DNA of 8,955 nucleotides from Halieaceae bacterium UBA3479 (GTDB taxonomy: Bacteria > Pseudomonadota > Gammaproteobacteria > Pseudomonadales > Halieaceae): contig DFQW01000176.1 of NCBI GenBank assembly GCA_002377985.1, forward strand, positions 1-8,955, in the 5' to 3' direction. Below are positions 8,701 to 8,955 of this stretch, piece after piece. A model generated the notes under the pieces. The model worked only from the letters and a program-made list of their open reading frames with translations, did not search any database and was not told the origin of the DNA. The position numbers and the translations under genes were made by a program. Positions within the stretch are counted from its first letter, which is position 1; each line of letters starts with the position of its first letter.

Positions 8701-8895
8701 AATCGCAATGTCAATGCCGGGGGCCAGATGGCTGTGTTCTGGGGGCCTTTGTCGCAGGCCATTGTATTTGGTTTGTCTTTTGCAACGATTTTGACGCTGG
8801 TCGCCACGCCAGCTTTGCTCGCCTTGCCGTCATTCATTCGCGACAGGTGGCATGTAGTGGCCGGTCGGAGTCGCGCTCCTCCGCCGCAGGACTGA
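5728..8895 (+). CDS. RND efflux permease (HAE1-type, noncanonical proton relay)
   Basis: At 1055 residues this is a full-length RND inner-membrane pump: helix 1 near residues 14-35, a porter domain to about 335, helices 2-6 (337-490), a second porter domain (560-860), and helices 8-12 (860-1035). Helix 4 reads GMLIDGAIVITEYADR: D399 matches AcrB D407, but G400 replaces D408. Helix 10 reads AGIVVNNNIVLID, so N932 stands where AcrB has K940. The threonine-rich LTTTTTVFGLLPL segment (970-982) of helix 11 is kept. RND pumps export drugs, lipids or metabolites using proton influx; with the changed relay, the ion coupling here is uncertain. The start overlaps the adaptor stop (ATGA); a second ATG directly follows, so either may be used. 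The last eight codons and the TGA lie inside the 8867-8950 repeat. No outer-membrane channel gene is in the window. Confidence 0.94.
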   Translation: MMGFIDAAISRSRSTLMMMSMVVLCGLLARAALPIANDPYIVLPYFLIGIAHEGISPEDGERLLIQPVEVELRKVEGIKEISAIASEGFVSLGVEFEPEVDLNVALLDTREAVDRAKSEIPTTAEEPLVEELNVDDFPLLQINLLSEGASERQMYDATLLLRDAIETVPSVLSADMRGTREEVLEVLIDPEALEAYRISSEALADTLRRNNRLIPAGSLETGGGRFAVKVPSVVETAADVMNLPVQVNGDTVVTLADVAEIRRGFKDRTSYARFNGRRAMYIEVKKRPDANVIKTSDAVLEIVEEMTQQLPAGIRVQPSLITSEFAEVQVTELQGNIVTALALVMVIVVAAMGFRSGVIVGLGIPVSLLFSVIVIYLLGYTFNFMVMFGMLLGLGMLIDGAIVITEYADRRMSEGADHKLAYAEAVKRMFWPVTASTATTLAAFLPLMFWPGIPGQFMSYLPVTVFTVLSGSLLYALLFGPVLGTIFGKPTAHAAATAARLDDLEHGDPTQLSGFTGAYARAMAKVCLRPVTTLAAIALLLVGIFWAYGQFGKGIIFFNDTDPQFLTVSVSGRGNFSASEVDKLVSDVERRVFSVPGIRSMNTQTLLPGSSGGGPDAIADRIGVMFIELTPESERSDSGFEIIRRIRERTFDMPGLRVEVQPVEQGPSVGKPIQIELRSRYRELLQPVMGEIRAYLETLPELVDIDDTRPLPSIEWRMEVDRAQAALYGADVTTSGVALQLVTSGVKVAEYRPAGADDAVDIRARYPLEYRGIKAMESIRVSTAQGLVPLSNFVSVQPSPGVDTLRRINGLPTERIRAQVVEGVIPDNVVSELKSWLDTQDFDSRVDIQFRGANEEQEESIAFVSVAFLLSLLLMFVLLVTQFNSFYQSILILLAVIMSTAGVLVGLLVTESPFSAILTGIGIVSLAGIVVNNNIVLIDTFNYVRGCHPELPINSIIVRAVAQRLRPVMLTTTTTVFGLLPLALSMSVDLINRNVNAGGQMAVFWGPLSQAIVFGLSFATILTLVATPALLALPSFIRDRWHVVAGRSRAPPPQD

Positions 8896-8950
8896 AGTTG
8901 CCGTCCCGCACAAAGTTAGAGGAGGGCGCGCCTGCTTGTGTCTTTGCCAA
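8867..8950 (-). pseudogene. Truncated carotenoid oxygenase N-terminus (remnant)
   Basis: Read on the minus strand from TTG at 8950, this gives LAKTQAGAPSSNFVRDGNF followed by SPAAEERDS. From the shared glutamine (residue 5) to residue 28, 19 of 24 residues match the intact N-terminus encoded at 84-1, without gaps. The ATG position is TTG. After RDS the resemblance stops and the frame continues antisense through the RND permease to a TGA at 8836-8834, about 38 residues in all, so the catalytic domain is absent. L15 of the intact copy, inside the conserved LDGNF stretch, is an arginine here. This looks like a decaying fragment left by a rearrangement. A start beyond 8955 is possible but would not restore the missing C-terminus. 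Confidence 0.7.
8867..8950. repeat. Direct repeat, right copy
   Basis: This is the partner of 1-84 in the same orientation. Its left boundary is near 8867, inside the 3' end of the RND permease gene. The TGA that ends the permease (8893-8895) has an identical counterpart at 27-29, where on the minus strand it is simply part of the Phe-Ser codons of the oxygenase. Confidence 0.85.
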
Positions 8951-8955
8951 GCGCC

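Noticed and set aside
8925..8932. GGCGCGCC palindrome downstream of the RND stop as a terminator stem
   Set aside because: It has no loop and no following T-run, and it sits in the protein-coding repeat; the left copy differs here (GGTGCGCC).
1..8955. The end repeats as the arms of a composite transposon or integron-like element
   Set aside because: The repeats encode part of a metabolic enzyme, are only about 80% identical, lack terminal inverted repeats, and no transposase or integrase is present between them.

Overview
The window is about 9 kb of bacterial chromosome, densely coding. It looks like a Gram-negative proteobacterium: it has an inner-membrane RND pump with its periplasmic adaptor. 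The gene set (ethanolamine permease, glutamine synthetase-like ligase, Fe-dependent alcohol dehydrogenase, carotenoid oxygenase) and the moderate-to-high GC would fit a marine or soil gammaproteobacterium. That placement is inference; no marker gene is present.

Minus strand, read right to left from 4324: an ethanolamine-type APC permease (eat, 2861-4324), a glutamine synthetase-family ligase with a GTG start (1370-2749), an iron-containing alcohol dehydrogenase (126-1310), and the first 28 codons of a carotenoid oxygenase-family protein that leaves the window at its left edge (1-84). Spacings are 111, 59 and 41 bases, with no terminator seen between genes, so they may form one transcription unit. 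The first three suggest uptake of ethanolamine (or a similar amino alcohol), gamma-glutamylation of its amine, then oxidation of the alcohol. This parallels the Puu putrescine route and needs no EutBC lyase.

Plus strand, divergent from eat: an RND membrane-fusion adaptor (4634-5731) and an RND permease (5728-8895) overlapping by ATGA. No outer-membrane channel gene is in the window. The 309-base divergent region (4325-4633) holds two perfect inverted repeats that look like operators.

The least expected structure is at the ends. Bases 1-84 and 8867-8950 are a gap-free direct repeat (83% identical over the core). Both encode, on the minus strand, the N-terminus of the same carotenoid oxygenase family. 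The left copy has an ATG and an open frame. The right copy has TTG in place of ATG, loses homology after about 27 codons, and runs into antisense of the RND permease. The repeat also supplies the last eight codons and the stop codon of the RND permease, so the right copy appears to be a rearrangement scar.
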